Shown one piece after another: positions 26,530 to 35,849 of a stretch of DNA of 41,828 nucleotides. Under the pieces are notes generated by a model, which saw only the letters and a list, made by a program, of their open reading frames with translations, was not told where the DNA came from and made no database searches. A program made the position numbers and the translations under genes. This stretch comes from Desulfamplus sp. (GTDB lineage: Bacteria > Desulfobacterota > Desulfobacteria > Desulfobacterales > Desulfobacteraceae): the NCBI GenBank assembly GCA_015232555.1, contig JADFZJ010000035.1, forward strand, positions 1-41,828, given 5' to 3'. Numbering within the stretch: the stretch's first letter is position 1; each line of letters begins with the position of its first letter.

Positions 26530-26908
26530 AAACCATGAAATTTCAGTGGTTATAACAGATAATGCACATATAAGGGAGCTGAACTACCTCTACAGAGGCA
26601 TTGATGCACCTACAAATGTACTATCTTTTTCCATGCTTGAGGGGGAGTTTGGTTCAGTAGGCACTCTTCTTGGAGATTTGGTTATATCGGCAGAACGGGC
26701 AGATGAGGAGGCACGAGAATCTGGTATTACAACTGATGAAAGGATGTCTCAACTTCTTGTTCATGGTATTTTACATCTTGTAGGATATGATCATGATGAT
26801 GACAGTGAAGATGATGAATTTGTTAGTGAAAATTTTAGAGAGATGGAGAGAAAAAGTTTAGAAATCCTTAGTTTAATCGAACCCAACAAAAATCTCGATT
26901 TTTTTTAA
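26423..26908 (+). CDS. ybeY: Endoribonuclease YbeY
   Basis: A 161-residue metal-dependent endoribonuclease involved in 16S rRNA 3'-end maturation and ribosome quality control. The zinc motif is complete: HGILHLVGYDH gives H114, H118 and H124. The upstream core (LNYLYRGIDAPTNVLSFSM, TLLGDLVIS) matches the family. The ATG at 26423 is preferred because the family N-terminal strand (ILIQIQQKKVKISKEQI) begins there and AAGAGAG lies just upstream. This makes a genuine 107-bp overlap with the 3' end of the HD-domain gene. Confidence 0.93.
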   Translation: MANQNILIQIQQKKVKISKEQIIQRIHQVLKALEYENHEISVVITDNAHIRELNYLYRGIDAPTNVLSFSMLEGEFGSVGTLLGDLVISAERADEEARESGITTDERMSQLLVHGILHLVGYDHDDDSEDDEFVSENFREMERKSLEILSLIEPNKNLDFF

Positions 26909-26958
26909 CATAATTTAACATAAAATTACTTTTAAAACGCTAAGGCAGGAGAAAAATA

Positions 26959-27678
26959 ATGGCAAAACTTGCTGTGAATGTTGATCATATTGCAACCTTG
27001 CGTGAGGCAAGAAAGATAAATTATCCTGATCCTGTAACTGCTGCAATGGCAGCTGAAACAGCAGGAGCAGATGGAATAGTTGTCCATCTTAGAGAGGATA
27101 GACGCCATATACAGGAGAGAGATGTCAGGATATTAAGACAGATGGTTCAAACTAAACTGATTCTTGAGATGGCATCTACTCCTGAGATGCTTGGTATTGC
27201 CCTTAATATCAAACCCAATATAATAACTTTAGTTCCTGAGAAGCGTTCAGAGCTGACCACTGAGGGGGGGCTTGATATTATTACGCACTTCAATAATATC
27301 AAGGAGAGTGTAAAGCATATTCAGAATGGCGGGATAAAAGTTAGTATCTTTATTGATCCTAATCTTGACCAGATTAAACATGCCCATAAAATGGGTGCAG
27401 ATATGATAGAGATTCATACAGGTGCCTTTTGTGATGCACTGACAGAAGAGATGCAGGAAAAAGAGTTTGCAAGAATTGTAGATGCTGTCAAAATAGCATC
27501 AAAACTTAAACTTGGTGTTAATGCGGGTCATGGTTTGGGATATCACTCCATTAAAAGATTTAAGGGGCTAAGTGAAATTGACGAGTTCAGTATTGGACAC
27601 AGCATTGTGGCAAGGGCTACAATTTCAGGAATGGAGCAGGCTGTAAGAGATATGGCTGCATTGATTAAAGCTCTTTAA
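26959..27678 (+). CDS. pdxJ: Pyridoxine 5'-phosphate synthase
   Basis: A 239-residue TIM-barrel enzyme that condenses 3-amino-2-oxopropyl phosphate with deoxyxylulose 5-phosphate to make pyridoxine 5'-phosphate, in the DXP-dependent vitamin B6 pathway. Family motifs are VNVDHIATLREAR at the N terminus, GADGIVVHLREDRRHIQ, EMASTPEM, TLVPEKR, and the C-terminal GVNAGHGL and EFSIGHSIVARA. The length is normal. GCAGGAG lies about 8 bases before the ATG. It is the last gene of the phoH-pgpH-ybeY-pdxJ run, 50 bp after ybeY. Confidence 0.97.
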   Translation: MAKLAVNVDHIATLREARKINYPDPVTAAMAAETAGADGIVVHLREDRRHIQERDVRILRQMVQTKLILEMASTPEMLGIALNIKPNIITLVPEKRSELTTEGGLDIITHFNNIKESVKHIQNGGIKVSIFIDPNLDQIKHAHKMGADMIEIHTGAFCDALTEEMQEKEFARIVDAVKIASKLKLGVNAGHGLGYHSIKRFKGLSEIDEFSIGHSIVARATISGMEQAVRDMAALIKAL

Positions 27679-27780
27679 ATTTTATATAAAAAGTATCTTA
27701 ACTAACTTTTTTGTATAAATCATTGCATGTTTGTTATGTCAAAGTTGATTTTAAAGAGTTAAGAATAATTACCTTAATAA

Positions 27781-27838
27781 TTGAAAATGATTCTTGAGAA
27801 TATTTTGCTTGAGAATATTGACAATTATCATTATAAGA
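27781..27838. promoter_or_regulatory. Possible Fur/metal-regulator site upstream of ppaC
   Basis: This AT-rich stretch has TTGAAAATGATT (resembling half of a Fur box), two direct copies of CTTGAGAATATT, and ATTATCATTAT (close to the other Fur half-site pattern), all 100-160 bp upstream of a Mn-dependent pyrophosphatase. The resemblance is moderate and the region is AT-biased, so this is a weak call. Confidence 0.25.
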
Positions 27839-27938
27839 AAACGTTAATGATTTAAAAAAATAATAGCGATGATCAACGTAAATAAGATCATCAATTTAGT
27901 ACAACATAACACAAATAATTATTTATTCAGGAGGTTTT

Positions 27939-28859
27939 ATGTCAATTTTAGCATTTGGTCACAAAAATCCGGATACCGACTCTGTCTGTGCAGCAATCGC
28001 TCTTGCAGATCTCAAGAAAAAACTTGGTGAAGATATTGCAGCTGCAATGCAGGGAGAACTGACTCCGGAGACCAAATTTGTACTTGGGAAATTTGGTGTT
28101 ACAGCTCCTCAGGTTGTTAAATCTTATGCAGGTAAAGATGTTTATCTTGTTGATCATTCCGATCTTGCCCAGAGTCCTGAAGACCTTGGAAAAGCCAATA
28201 TTCTTGGTATTGTTGACCACCATAAACTTGGCGATGTAACAACATCACAGCCATTAGAGTGCTGGATTTGGCCAGTAGGCTGCACCTGCACAGTTATCAA
28301 ATCTATGTACAATTTCTTTAATGTTGCCATTCCAAAAGATATTGCAGGCATTATGCTTTGTGCAATCTTGAGTGACACTGTAATTTTCAAATCAGCAACA
28401 TGTACATCAAAAGACAGGGCAGCTTGTGAAGACCTTGCAAAGATTGCTGGCGTTTCTGATATGCAGGCACTTGGTATGGAAATGTTTAAGGTAAAATCAG
28501 CAGTTGAAGGCACTCCAATCAGAGAGCTTGTATATCGTGATTACAAAGATTTTAACATGAGCGGTAAAAAAGTTGGAATCGGACAGCTTGAAGTTGTTGA
28601 TCTCTCAATTCTTGATGGCGTTAAAGCTGCTCTTGCTGCTGATATTGCTGCTCTCAAGAAAGAGGGTGGGCATCACAGTATTTTCCTTCTTCTGACAGAC
28701 ATCATCAAAGAGGGATCAGAAGTTCTTATAGTGTCTGATGATGATTCTGTAATCAATAAAGCATTTGGCGTAACTCCTGCTGCTGGCAAAGCATGGCTAC
28801 CAGGCGTTATGAGCCGTAAAAAACAGGTTGTTCCAAACCTTGAGAAAGCGTTTGCATAA
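27939..28859 (+). CDS. ppaC: Family II (Mn-dependent) inorganic pyrophosphatase
   Basis: A 306-residue cytosolic DHH-superfamily enzyme that splits pyrophosphate to two phosphates and drives biosynthetic and sulfate-activation reactions. Motifs are FGHKNPDTDS (H8, D12, D14), VYLVDHSD (D72), the DHH signature IVDHHKLG (93-95), ILSDTVIF, and the C-terminal substrate-binding SRKKQVVP. No CBS or DRTGG regulatory insert is present, so this is the short, unregulated form. A strong CAGGAGG ribosome site precedes the ATG. It is monocistronic, ending at the perfect hairpin at 28936-28974. Confidence 0.96.
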   Translation: MSILAFGHKNPDTDSVCAAIALADLKKKLGEDIAAAMQGELTPETKFVLGKFGVTAPQVVKSYAGKDVYLVDHSDLAQSPEDLGKANILGIVDHHKLGDVTTSQPLECWIWPVGCTCTVIKSMYNFFNVAIPKDIAGIMLCAILSDTVIFKSATCTSKDRAACEDLAKIAGVSDMQALGMEMFKVKSAVEGTPIRELVYRDYKDFNMSGKKVGIGQLEVVDLSILDGVKAALAADIAALKKEGGHHSIFLLLTDIIKEGSEVLIVSDDDSVINKAFGVTPAAGKAWLPGVMSRKKQVVPNLEKAFA

Positions 28860-28935
28860 TAACTTGAAAATCTAAGAAAGTTGATAATTTGCTTTAGCAG
28901 TTATAGCTGATTTAGCAAATCTATAATTTAAATAA

Positions 28936-28974
28936 AAAATGGGTAGAACAAATTAAATTTGTTCTACCCATTTT
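28936..28974. terminator. Bidirectional terminator between ppaC and the RnfB/GltD gene
   Basis: A near-perfect 39-base palindrome: 19 bases pair with 19 bases around a single central A. It is flanked by A-rich and T-rich ends (AAAAT...ATTTT), so it can terminate both convergent transcripts. Confidence 0.85.
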
Positions 28975-29041
28975 CATTTTATTTGTTTGATCTATTTTTT
29001 GATTTGAGCTTTTATTTGCTGTTCAACCATTATGCTCCTGA

Positions 29042-31342
29042 TTATTCTACTCCCGGCAGCAGATACCATCTTCTTCTTGTCTGCTGTGCAACTGGTAGTT
29101 CAGCTTCGGATAGAACATTTTTTTGCTGAATTCCTTCCGCCGTTCCCCCTCCAATCGACTTTTCACTATCAGTTGTACTCAAGTCTGCTGGAATAGCTGT
29201 TTTTTCATAACAGAGCAGACCACATTTCAGACAGCGTTCAGCCTCATTCTTAGCCATTTCAGCAGTATATCCACTAAAAATCTCTTTACCTCTTCTGGTG
29301 AATAGATTTGCGACTTCTGAATTATTGCTATCTGACTCTTCTGATGAGGTTGCAATCTTTATTGAACTATTTTTATCATACAGAGGCAGAATATTTCTTG
29401 GCATAATCTGAACGTTCTCAACGCAGGTAACTCCCTGCAATATAGAACGTTTACTAACTGGTTTCTTAACGTCATTTATAGGCAGACCATACATCAGCTT
29501 ATGGATCGTTGCTGCTGCTCTTCTTCCGCCATTGATTGCCACAACTGCGGCACTATATCCGCTCAACTCATCTTCTGGAGAAATAAATCCAAGCTCATTG
29601 TTGTTTGAAGGCACTTTGTAGATTTCAACTCCTTCCCATTTCAGGGAGCTATCTGCTTTTGCAGTTGTAGTCTTTTTTGCCTGTGTATCATCATCTTCTA
29701 ATTCTGAAGAATCTTGTTGTGATGATAGCGATTTTTTAATAAATACCAGCTCAGGAAATCTTCCTGAAGCCAAGATCACAGTCTGAGCATCAATGGAAGT
29801 TTTTTCTCCGGTATCAAGATTTGTATATTCAATCTGAGAAAGCTCATCATCATGTCCTATGAGTTTAGTAACACCAGATTCATAGATGATAGATGCCCCG
29901 TTGTTTTTAATGGACTCAAAAGTTTTTTCATCAAATGGTTTAACATCAAGAGCTTTTCTTGAGATAACCGTAACGTTTTCCGCACCAAGTTCACGGCATA
30001 CCTTTACTGCCGCTGCTGCTAATGAGCCTCCTCCGACAATTACCACATCTTTGCCGCATGGAATTCTTTTGCTTTTTTGAATCTCATTTCTCAAAAGATC
30101 AATCATAAGGTAGCAACCAGGAAAGACATTCGCCGTCTGTGAAATTTCGCCTCTTGAAAGCCTGCTATCCCATCCACCTGTTGAGGTAAAAACTGCCTTA
30201 TAACCTGACTTCAAAAGAGAGGCTATAGTAAAATCTTCTCCTGATTTCATACCAGTCTTGACATTAACACCCATCTCAAGAATACCCTCAATATCCCAAT
30301 CAAGAACCTCTTGTGATAATCTATCTTCAGAAATGGCTATTCTCAAAAGACCGCCAAGCGAGGAAGTTGCTTCAAATACAGTTGGTTCATGTCCAAGCCG
30401 TGCTGTGAAAAATGCAGTTGACAGCCCCTCAACACCGCCGCCAATAACAGCAACTTTTCTGCCAGTTTCAGGAGCTTTATAAGGCAGAACCCTTTGACCA
30501 AGTTCCATCTCAATATCGCAGACAAAGCGTTTTAGATTGTTTATACCAACTGCCTCGTCAATCAACTGTCTTCTACATTCGCTCTCACAAGGAGCTGGAC
30601 AGATTCTTCCAATAACGGTTGGAAACGGATTTCTCTCCTTGATTACCTGCACAGCCCCAGAGTTATCACCTTTTCTGATACGGGCAAGATATTCTCTTAT
30701 GTCGATACCAGTAGGACATGCTCTCTGACAAGGTGTGATACATTTATCCTCTGTATATTCTTTCATAATTCTCATAGAAACTGACGAAAGACGAATAATG
30801 TTTTTAGGACATACTCTCTGGCATGTGCCGCATCCCGTACATTTTTCAGCATCAACAACAGGCAGTCCATATTCTCCCATTTCAAGAGCACCAAACGGAC
30901 AAGCCTTTACGCAAGTACCCAATCCAAGGCATCCGATATTGCACTCTTTCATTCCGCCAAAGACCATAGAGGCTGCACGGCAGTCATTTATACCATCATA
31001 CAAATATTTTATATCAGCATCTTTTGTCCCGTAATAGCATCCTGATTTTGCGATTTCAGGCTCTTTTGCCGAAATACTTACCCCCATAATCTGGGCAATT
31101 GCAATAGCAACTTCAGGTCCTGCTGCAACACAAGAACTTGGTGAAGATTTACCAGCAGCAATAGCCTCCGCATTTGGACCACAGCCAGGAAATCCGCATC
31201 CTCCGCAGTTTGCTCCTGGCAGAACACTTGTTATCGCCTCCACTGTAGGATCAACATAAACATAAAAAATTTTAGATGCAAATGCTAATGCACCACCGAT
31301 TATCAGACCAAGACCCCCCATTAAAAGTATAGAGTGTAGCAT
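29042..31342 (-). CDS. RnfB-like Fe-S protein fused to GltD-like flavin oxidoreductase
   Basis: A 766-residue membrane-anchored electron-transfer protein. Residues 1-30 are a membrane helix typical of RnfB (HSILLMGGLGLIIGGALAF). An RnfB-type Fe-S motif follows with Cys at 46, 49, 54 and 71. A two-cluster ferredoxin comes next (about 134-178, including CTGCGTCQRVCP). From about 200 the protein resembles the GltD/NfnB family: CQRACPTGIDIREYL and CPAPCESECRR Cys motifs, an FAD Rossmann motif VIGGGVEGLS (about 299-308) and an NAD(P) motif VIVGGGSLAAAA. The start at 31342 is chosen because a GGGGGA site precedes it and it matches RnfB N termini; the ATG 42 bases upstream has no such site. It probably passes electrons between ferredoxin and NAD(P)H at the membrane. 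No other rnf gene is nearby. Confidence 0.85.
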   Translation of the reverse strand: MLHSILLMGGLGLIIGGALAFASKIFYVYVDPTVEAITSVLPGANCGGCGFPGCGPNAEAIAAGKSSPSSCVAAGPEVAIAIAQIMGVSISAKEPEIAKSGCYYGTKDADIKYLYDGINDCRAASMVFGGMKECNIGCLGLGTCVKACPFGALEMGEYGLPVVDAEKCTGCGTCQRVCPKNIIRLSSVSMRIMKEYTEDKCITPCQRACPTGIDIREYLARIRKGDNSGAVQVIKERNPFPTVIGRICPAPCESECRRQLIDEAVGINNLKRFVCDIEMELGQRVLPYKAPETGRKVAVIGGGVEGLSTAFFTARLGHEPTVFEATSSLGGLLRIAISEDRLSQEVLDWDIEGILEMGVNVKTGMKSGEDFTIASLLKSGYKAVFTSTGGWDSRLSRGEISQTANVFPGCYLMIDLLRNEIQKSKRIPCGKDVVIVGGGSLAAAAVKVCRELGAENVTVISRKALDVKPFDEKTFESIKNNGASIIYESGVTKLIGHDDELSQIEYTNLDTGEKTSIDAQTVILASGRFPELVFIKKSLSSQQDSSELEDDDTQAKKTTTAKADSSLKWEGVEIYKVPSNNNELGFISPEDELSGYSAAVVAINGGRRAAATIHKLMYGLPINDVKKPVSKRSILQGVTCVENVQIMPRNILPLYDKNSSIKIATSSEESDSNNSEVANLFTRRGKEIFSGYTAEMAKNEAERCLKCGLLCYEKTAIPADLSTTDSEKSIGGGTAEGIQQKNVLSEAELPVAQQTRRRWYLLPGVE

Positions 31343-31590
31343 TCTTCCCCCGTATCCCCCGTAATATAATATTTTTTTCAGCATTAAAATAAATTATTTA
31401 AGACTGAATCTTAACAAACTTAAGCCTGAATCTTATAAACTTTTGGTAAATAAAAAGTCAAGATATCGTTCAAAATTAGACTTATTAAATAAAGCAGATT
31501 GGCAGATTGATTGACATCATGAAATTTATATTGTACTGAATCTACATTTTAGAAAGGAGAATTAAACCTATTAAAAAAGGAGATACTATA

Positions 31591-31705
31591 CATATCATTG
31601 CTTGAATTTTTTTTCATTGTTTCAAAAAAAAACTCCAGATGCACAAGCGTTATTTAATAATCTTTTGTCGAGTTAAAAAAAGAGGGAAAATTGCTTAATC
31701 TATAA
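31591..31705 (+). pseudogene. 3' remnant of a solute-binding protein gene
   Basis: This stretch resembles the last 125 bases of the intact solute-binding gene just downstream (32391-32516). CATATCATTGCTTGAATTT corresponds to CATATCAGTGCTTGATATT, KKTPDA is retained, and the ending KKEGKLLNL resembles KKEGKLSNL. It contains a stop and at least one frameshift (SS then TAA before the KKEGK part) and has no 5' portion. It is evidence of an ancestral tandem duplication whose upstream copy was lost. Confidence 0.7.
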
Positions 31706-31775
31706 TAGTCATATTTTAAAACACTATTATAAATAAGTATAAATTATAACCACTAATACAATAAAGGAAAAAATC

Positions 31776-32516
31776 ATGAAGAGAATTTATGCCGCATCAT
31801 TGTTCACTATTTGTCTAATTCTGTCCGTAACTGCTATTTTTACCCCTAAACTTCAAGCTGAGGAGATTCAAGCACATGTTTTTAACTTTCAACCTTTTTA
31901 TGTAGTTGAAGAGGGTAAAGAGCCTTCTGGTATTCTTGTTGATGCTATGAAAGTAATTTTTGAAAAATGTAATATGTCATATACTATAAAAGGCTATCCT
32001 GCTAAACGAGCATATATAAACCTTGCAGAAGGCAAATCAAATATTTTCTTAGGTGTAAAGGGTGTTCCAGAGCTTGAAGGGAATGTGTTGTACGGTAATG
32101 AAAAGATTACTAAGATAGATTTGAGAGTTTATACAAGACAGGAAACCCCACTTCTGAAAACAAAAGAGGAGTTAAAAGGCAAAAAAATTCTAACAATAAG
32201 GGGTTACAGTTACGGTGGATTCATCAAATATCTTGAAGACCCTGCAAATAATATCGAACTTGATGTAACAGATGGACATGAACTTGCATTTAAGAAACTT
32301 CAAGGGAAAAGGGCTGATTATCTTTTAGATTATAGTGCTCCTGCTGAAACAACTTTAAAGTCTGTGATAATACCTGGAATACAGAATCACAGCATATCAG
32401 TGCTTGATATTTTTATAATTCTTTCAAAGAAAACTCCTGATGCAGACAATCTCTTAAAGAAACTTGAGCAGGCTTTTATTGATTTAAAAAAAGAGGGGAA
32501 ATTGTCAAATTTATAA
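31776..32516 (+). CDS. Periplasmic solute-binding protein, SBP_bac_3 type
   Basis: A 246-residue exported protein with a signal peptide (positive MKR, hydrophobic core, cleavage near LQA-EE). The mature part resembles family 3 substrate-binding proteins: an opening strand ending FQPFYVVEEGKEPSGILVDAMKVIF, YPAKRAYINLAEGK, GKKILTIRGYSYGGFIKYL at the hinge, and LAFKKLQGKRADYLLDY. Ligands of this family are mostly amino acids or small polar molecules; the ligand here is unknown. No ABC permease or ATPase gene is adjacent, so it may be an orphan binding or sensing protein. AAAGGA precedes the ATG. A decayed relative lies immediately upstream. Confidence 0.8.
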   Translation: MKRIYAASLFTICLILSVTAIFTPKLQAEEIQAHVFNFQPFYVVEEGKEPSGILVDAMKVIFEKCNMSYTIKGYPAKRAYINLAEGKSNIFLGVKGVPELEGNVLYGNEKITKIDLRVYTRQETPLLKTKEELKGKKILTIRGYSYGGFIKYLEDPANNIELDVTDGHELAFKKLQGKRADYLLDYSAPAETTLKSVIIPGIQNHSISVLDIFIILSKKTPDADNLLKKLEQAFIDLKKEGKLSNL

Positions 32517-32557
32517 ATTTAAAACCATGAATTAAAAGTTATAAGAGGTGTAAAAAA

Positions 32558-35326
32558 ATGGGTAAAGCAAATACCATAACCATTGATAATAAACCGTTTG
32601 CCTTTGAGCCAAGTGAGACAATTCTTGAAGTTGCACAACGGAATAATATTTTTATTCCAACATTATGCCATCTTAAAGGAACAACACCTACAGGTGCATG
32701 CCGTGTATGTGTTGTAGAGGTAAAAGGTGCAAGAGACCTTGTACCGTCTTGTGCGACTCCTGCAGCTTCAGGAATGATTGTCCGTAGTGAATCTCCTGAA
32801 GTTATTAAAGCACGTAGAAATATCATTCAGCTTATGTTGGCTTCAGGTAATCACAACTGTGCTATAAGAAAATTTGAACCAGATGACTGGACTTCATTTC
32901 ACTTGAACGTCTTAAAAGAGGATAATTACAACGAGCTTTGCCCCGTATGGGGAGATTGCCGTTTACAGGATTTAGCATACCGTTATCAAGTTACGACAAA
33001 ATCTCTTCCTGTTTCTTTAGCCAACTATCCTATGGAGAGAGTCAATCCGTTTATCATAAGGGATTTTTCAAGATGTATCCTCTGTGGAAGGTGTGTTCAA
33101 GCGTGTCGTGAGATTCAAGTAAATAATGCTATCGATTTTGGTTACAGAGGAGCTAAAGCGAAAATCGTGGCTGGTGCTGATGTTGCACTTAAAGATTCTG
33201 ACTGTGTATTTTGCGGAGAGTGTGTTCAGGTGTGTCCTGTAGGAGCACTTGTACCAAAAGAGACTTTTAAGCATAAAAAGCGTTTTGAAAAAACAGATAA
33301 AGTCAGAACAACCTGTTCTTACTGCGGTGTTGGATGCCAGATGGATTTAATCGTTCAAGATAACAAGATTGTTGAGGTAAAAGGTGCTGAAGATGCTGAA
33401 CCCAATCATGGAAGCCTCTGTGTAAAAGGCAGATATGGGTATGATTTTGTCTCATCACCTGAGAGACTTACCACACCGCTTATCAGAAAGAATGGAAAGT
33501 TAGAAGAGTCATCTTGGGACGAGGCTCTTCAGCTTGTTGCAGAAAGATTTATTGAAATTAAGACAAAATATGGTTCAGACTTAATGGGGGTTCTTACATC
33601 GGCAAGAGTAACCAACGAAGAGAACTATATTGCTCAAAAATTTACAAGGGCTGTTTTAAAGACAAACAACATTGATCACTGTGCCCGTCTTTGACACTCT
33701 TCCACAGTAGCCGGTCTGGCTGCAGCATTTGGAAGTGGTGCAATGACAAATACTATTGCTGATATTGAGACAGCAGATGTTATTCTTGTAACAGGATCAA
33801 ACACAACAGAGAATCACCCTGTATTATCAACATTTATTAAACGGGCAGCACTTAAGGGAAAAACTATAATTTTAGTTGACCCAAGAAAAATAAAACTTAC
33901 AGAACATGCAAAAAAATGGTTAAGACCTAATCCAGGTACAGACATTGCTTGGATTAACGGACTTATGAATGTGATTATTCAAGAGAATCTGCATAACAAA
34001 GAGTTCATAAACAATCGAACAGAAGGCTTTGAGCAAATACTTGATACCATTAAAAAATATACTCCTGCTTATGTGGAGGATATTACTGGTATTCCAGCAG
34101 ATGATATTATTGAGACCGCCCGTCTCTTTGCAAAAGCAGGCACTGCAAGTATCTGTTACTGCATGGGTATCACTCAGCACACCTGCGGTACTGACAATGT
34201 AAAATCCCTTGCCAATCTCTCTATGCTTTGCGGGCATCTTGGCAAACCTGGCGGAGGAGTCAATCCTCTCAGAGGTCAGAATAATGTGCAAGGTGCTTGT
34301 GACATGGGTGGATTGCCAAATGTATTCACAGCATACCAGAAAGTTGATGACCCTGCTTTTATCAGAAAATATGAGACTGCATGGAATATAAGCGGACTTT
34401 CACCTAAACCCGGTCTTGCTGTAACAGAGATGATTCATAAAGCTGAGAAGGGTGATTTTAAATCATTATACATTATTGGAGAGAACCCTTTAATTTCTGA
34501 TCCTGATCTAAATCACGCTGAAAAAGGGTTTAACAATCTTGAGTTTCTTGTAGTTCAGGATATTTTTCTTACAGAGACAGCCCAGATTGCTGATGTTGTT
34601 TTTCCATCATTTTGTTTTGCTGAAAAAGAGGGTACATTTTCCAACACTGAGCGCAGGGTACAGCGTGTCAGAAAAGCTGTTGAAGCTCCTGGATTTGCAA
34701 GAGAAGATTGGAAAATAACCTGTGAGATTGCAACCCGTATGGGAATAAAGATGCACTATGATAGTGCAGAAGAGATTTTTGAAGAGATAAGAAAGATAAC
34801 ACCATCTTACGCAGGAATTACTTGGGGGAGGATTGACAAAGGAGGTATTCACTGGCCATGCCCAACCGTTGACCACCCAGGCACGCCAATTTTACATACC
34901 ACCCAGTTTACAAGAGGCAAAGGGCTATTTCATGTAATTGACCATCAACCACCAGCAGAGGTTACAGATGCTGATTATCCTTATGTGCTTACAACTGGAA
35001 GAGTATTATATCATTATCACACTGGCTCAATGACTATGAAATCTGATGGTCTAAATCAAATGTCCCCAGAATGTTTTGTGGAGATTTCACCTAACGATGC
35101 GGCAAAACTTGATATTGGGGATGGTGAGATGGTCAATGTTTTTTCAAGAAGGGGGAAAATTAAGGCAAAACTTGCCGTCTCTTCAAAAGCTGTAGATGGC
35201 ACAATATTTATACCGTTCCATTTTGCAAAAGCAGCAGCAAACAGGTTGACCAATTCAAAGATTGACCCTGTAGCAAAAATCCCTGAATTTAAGGTGTGTG
35301 CAATTACTATAAAAAAAGCAGCTTGA
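32558..35326 (+). CDS. fdhA: Selenocysteine formate dehydrogenase, NuoG-like alpha subunit
   Basis: A 922-residue molybdo- or tungstopterin enzyme oxidising formate to CO2, read through TGA at 33692-33694 as Sec379 (CARL-Sec-HSSTVAGL). The reading frame is otherwise open and collinear with the family. Residues 1-80 are a 2Fe-2S ferredoxin domain (CHLKGTTPTGACRVCVVEV), then a NuoG-like Cys/His region, two 4Fe-4S clusters (CILCGRCVQACRE and CVFCGECVQVCPVGA), the 4Fe-4S domain preceding the catalytic unit (CSYCGVGCQ), and two pterin-binding parts, ending with the molydopterin-dinucleotide fold (GRVLYHYHTGSMT). A hairpin with a GGTCT loop after the TGA fits a bacterial SECIS. No beta or NuoF-like subunit is adjacent. 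The strand is opposite to the RnfB/GltD gene. Confidence 0.93.
33692..33723 (+). other. Selenocysteine codon and SECIS hairpin in fdhA
   Basis: TGA at 33692-33694 is followed 12 bases later by a 6-bp stem (33707-33712 with 33718-33723, one G-T pair) closing a GGTCT loop (33713-33717). The E. coli fdhF SECIS has the same GGUCU apical loop recognised by SelB. Position and loop support readthrough as selenocysteine rather than a stop. Confidence 0.88.
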
Positions 35327-35340
35327 GAATATAAAATTAA

Positions 35341-35366
35341 GTGGAGATCAGCGAATCTCCACTTTT
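35341..35366 (+). terminator. Rho-independent terminator after fdhA
   Basis: GTGGAGAT (35341-35348) pairs with ATCTCCAC (35355-35362) around a 6-base loop, followed by TTTTAT. An A-rich 5' flank can extend the stem. It ends 15 bp before the PilZ start codon, so the two genes are separate units. Confidence 0.85.
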
Positions 35367-35381
35367 ATGAGGTTGAATAAC

Positions 35382-35792
35382 ATGCTTGATTTATTTACGT
35401 TTTTCAAACGTACCAAGAGAAATGCTGAACGAGTTCCTGTCAAGGTTATTGTTCCAGTTGAGGTTATGTTTAAGTACCATTACGAAAACAGGGACTACAT
35501 GGGACTTTTAAAGGATATCAGCGTTAATGGATTTGGCTTTTTTGCATCAAATTTTCTTGAGCCAGGAAAAATTATTAACCTTGAAGTTATACTGGAGTGT
35601 AAAAATAATGATGACGCTGATTTTAAATGGGTGGCTCTAAAGGAATATGCCATAATAAAATGGGTGACAATTAACAAGTCGTCAAAACCTGTAGATTATG
35701 ATGTAGGATGCGAGTTTACTGAGCCAGTTGATGAGAACCGTGAAAAACTTGCCAAATTATTGAACTATATATTAGAAAAATCGAGCAAATAA
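35382..35792 (+). CDS. PilZ-domain protein (cyclic-di-GMP receptor type)
   Basis: A 136-residue stand-alone PilZ-type protein. A basic segment (FKRTKRNAERVPVK) with several Arg precedes a beta-barrel carrying the D-x-S-x-x-G motif (KDISVNGFGFFA), the pair of elements that bind cyclic-di-GMP in this family. A later strand (GCEFTEP) is also typical. The start is taken at the ATG at 35382, with GAGG about 10 bases upstream. The in-frame ATG at 35367 sits inside the fdhA terminator's U-run. Which output it controls is unknown; neighbouring sensor kinases suggest signalling. Confidence 0.75.
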   Translation: MLDLFTFFKRTKRNAERVPVKVIVPVEVMFKYHYENRDYMGLLKDISVNGFGFFASNFLEPGKIINLEVILECKNNDDADFKWVALKEYAIIKWVTINKSSKPVDYDVGCEFTEPVDENREKLAKLLNYILEKSSK

Positions 35793-35849
35793 TATTTTTT
35801 ACCTCCGTAGCCTGCCTATACCCTCAATATCGATTTAGAATGGCAAAGC

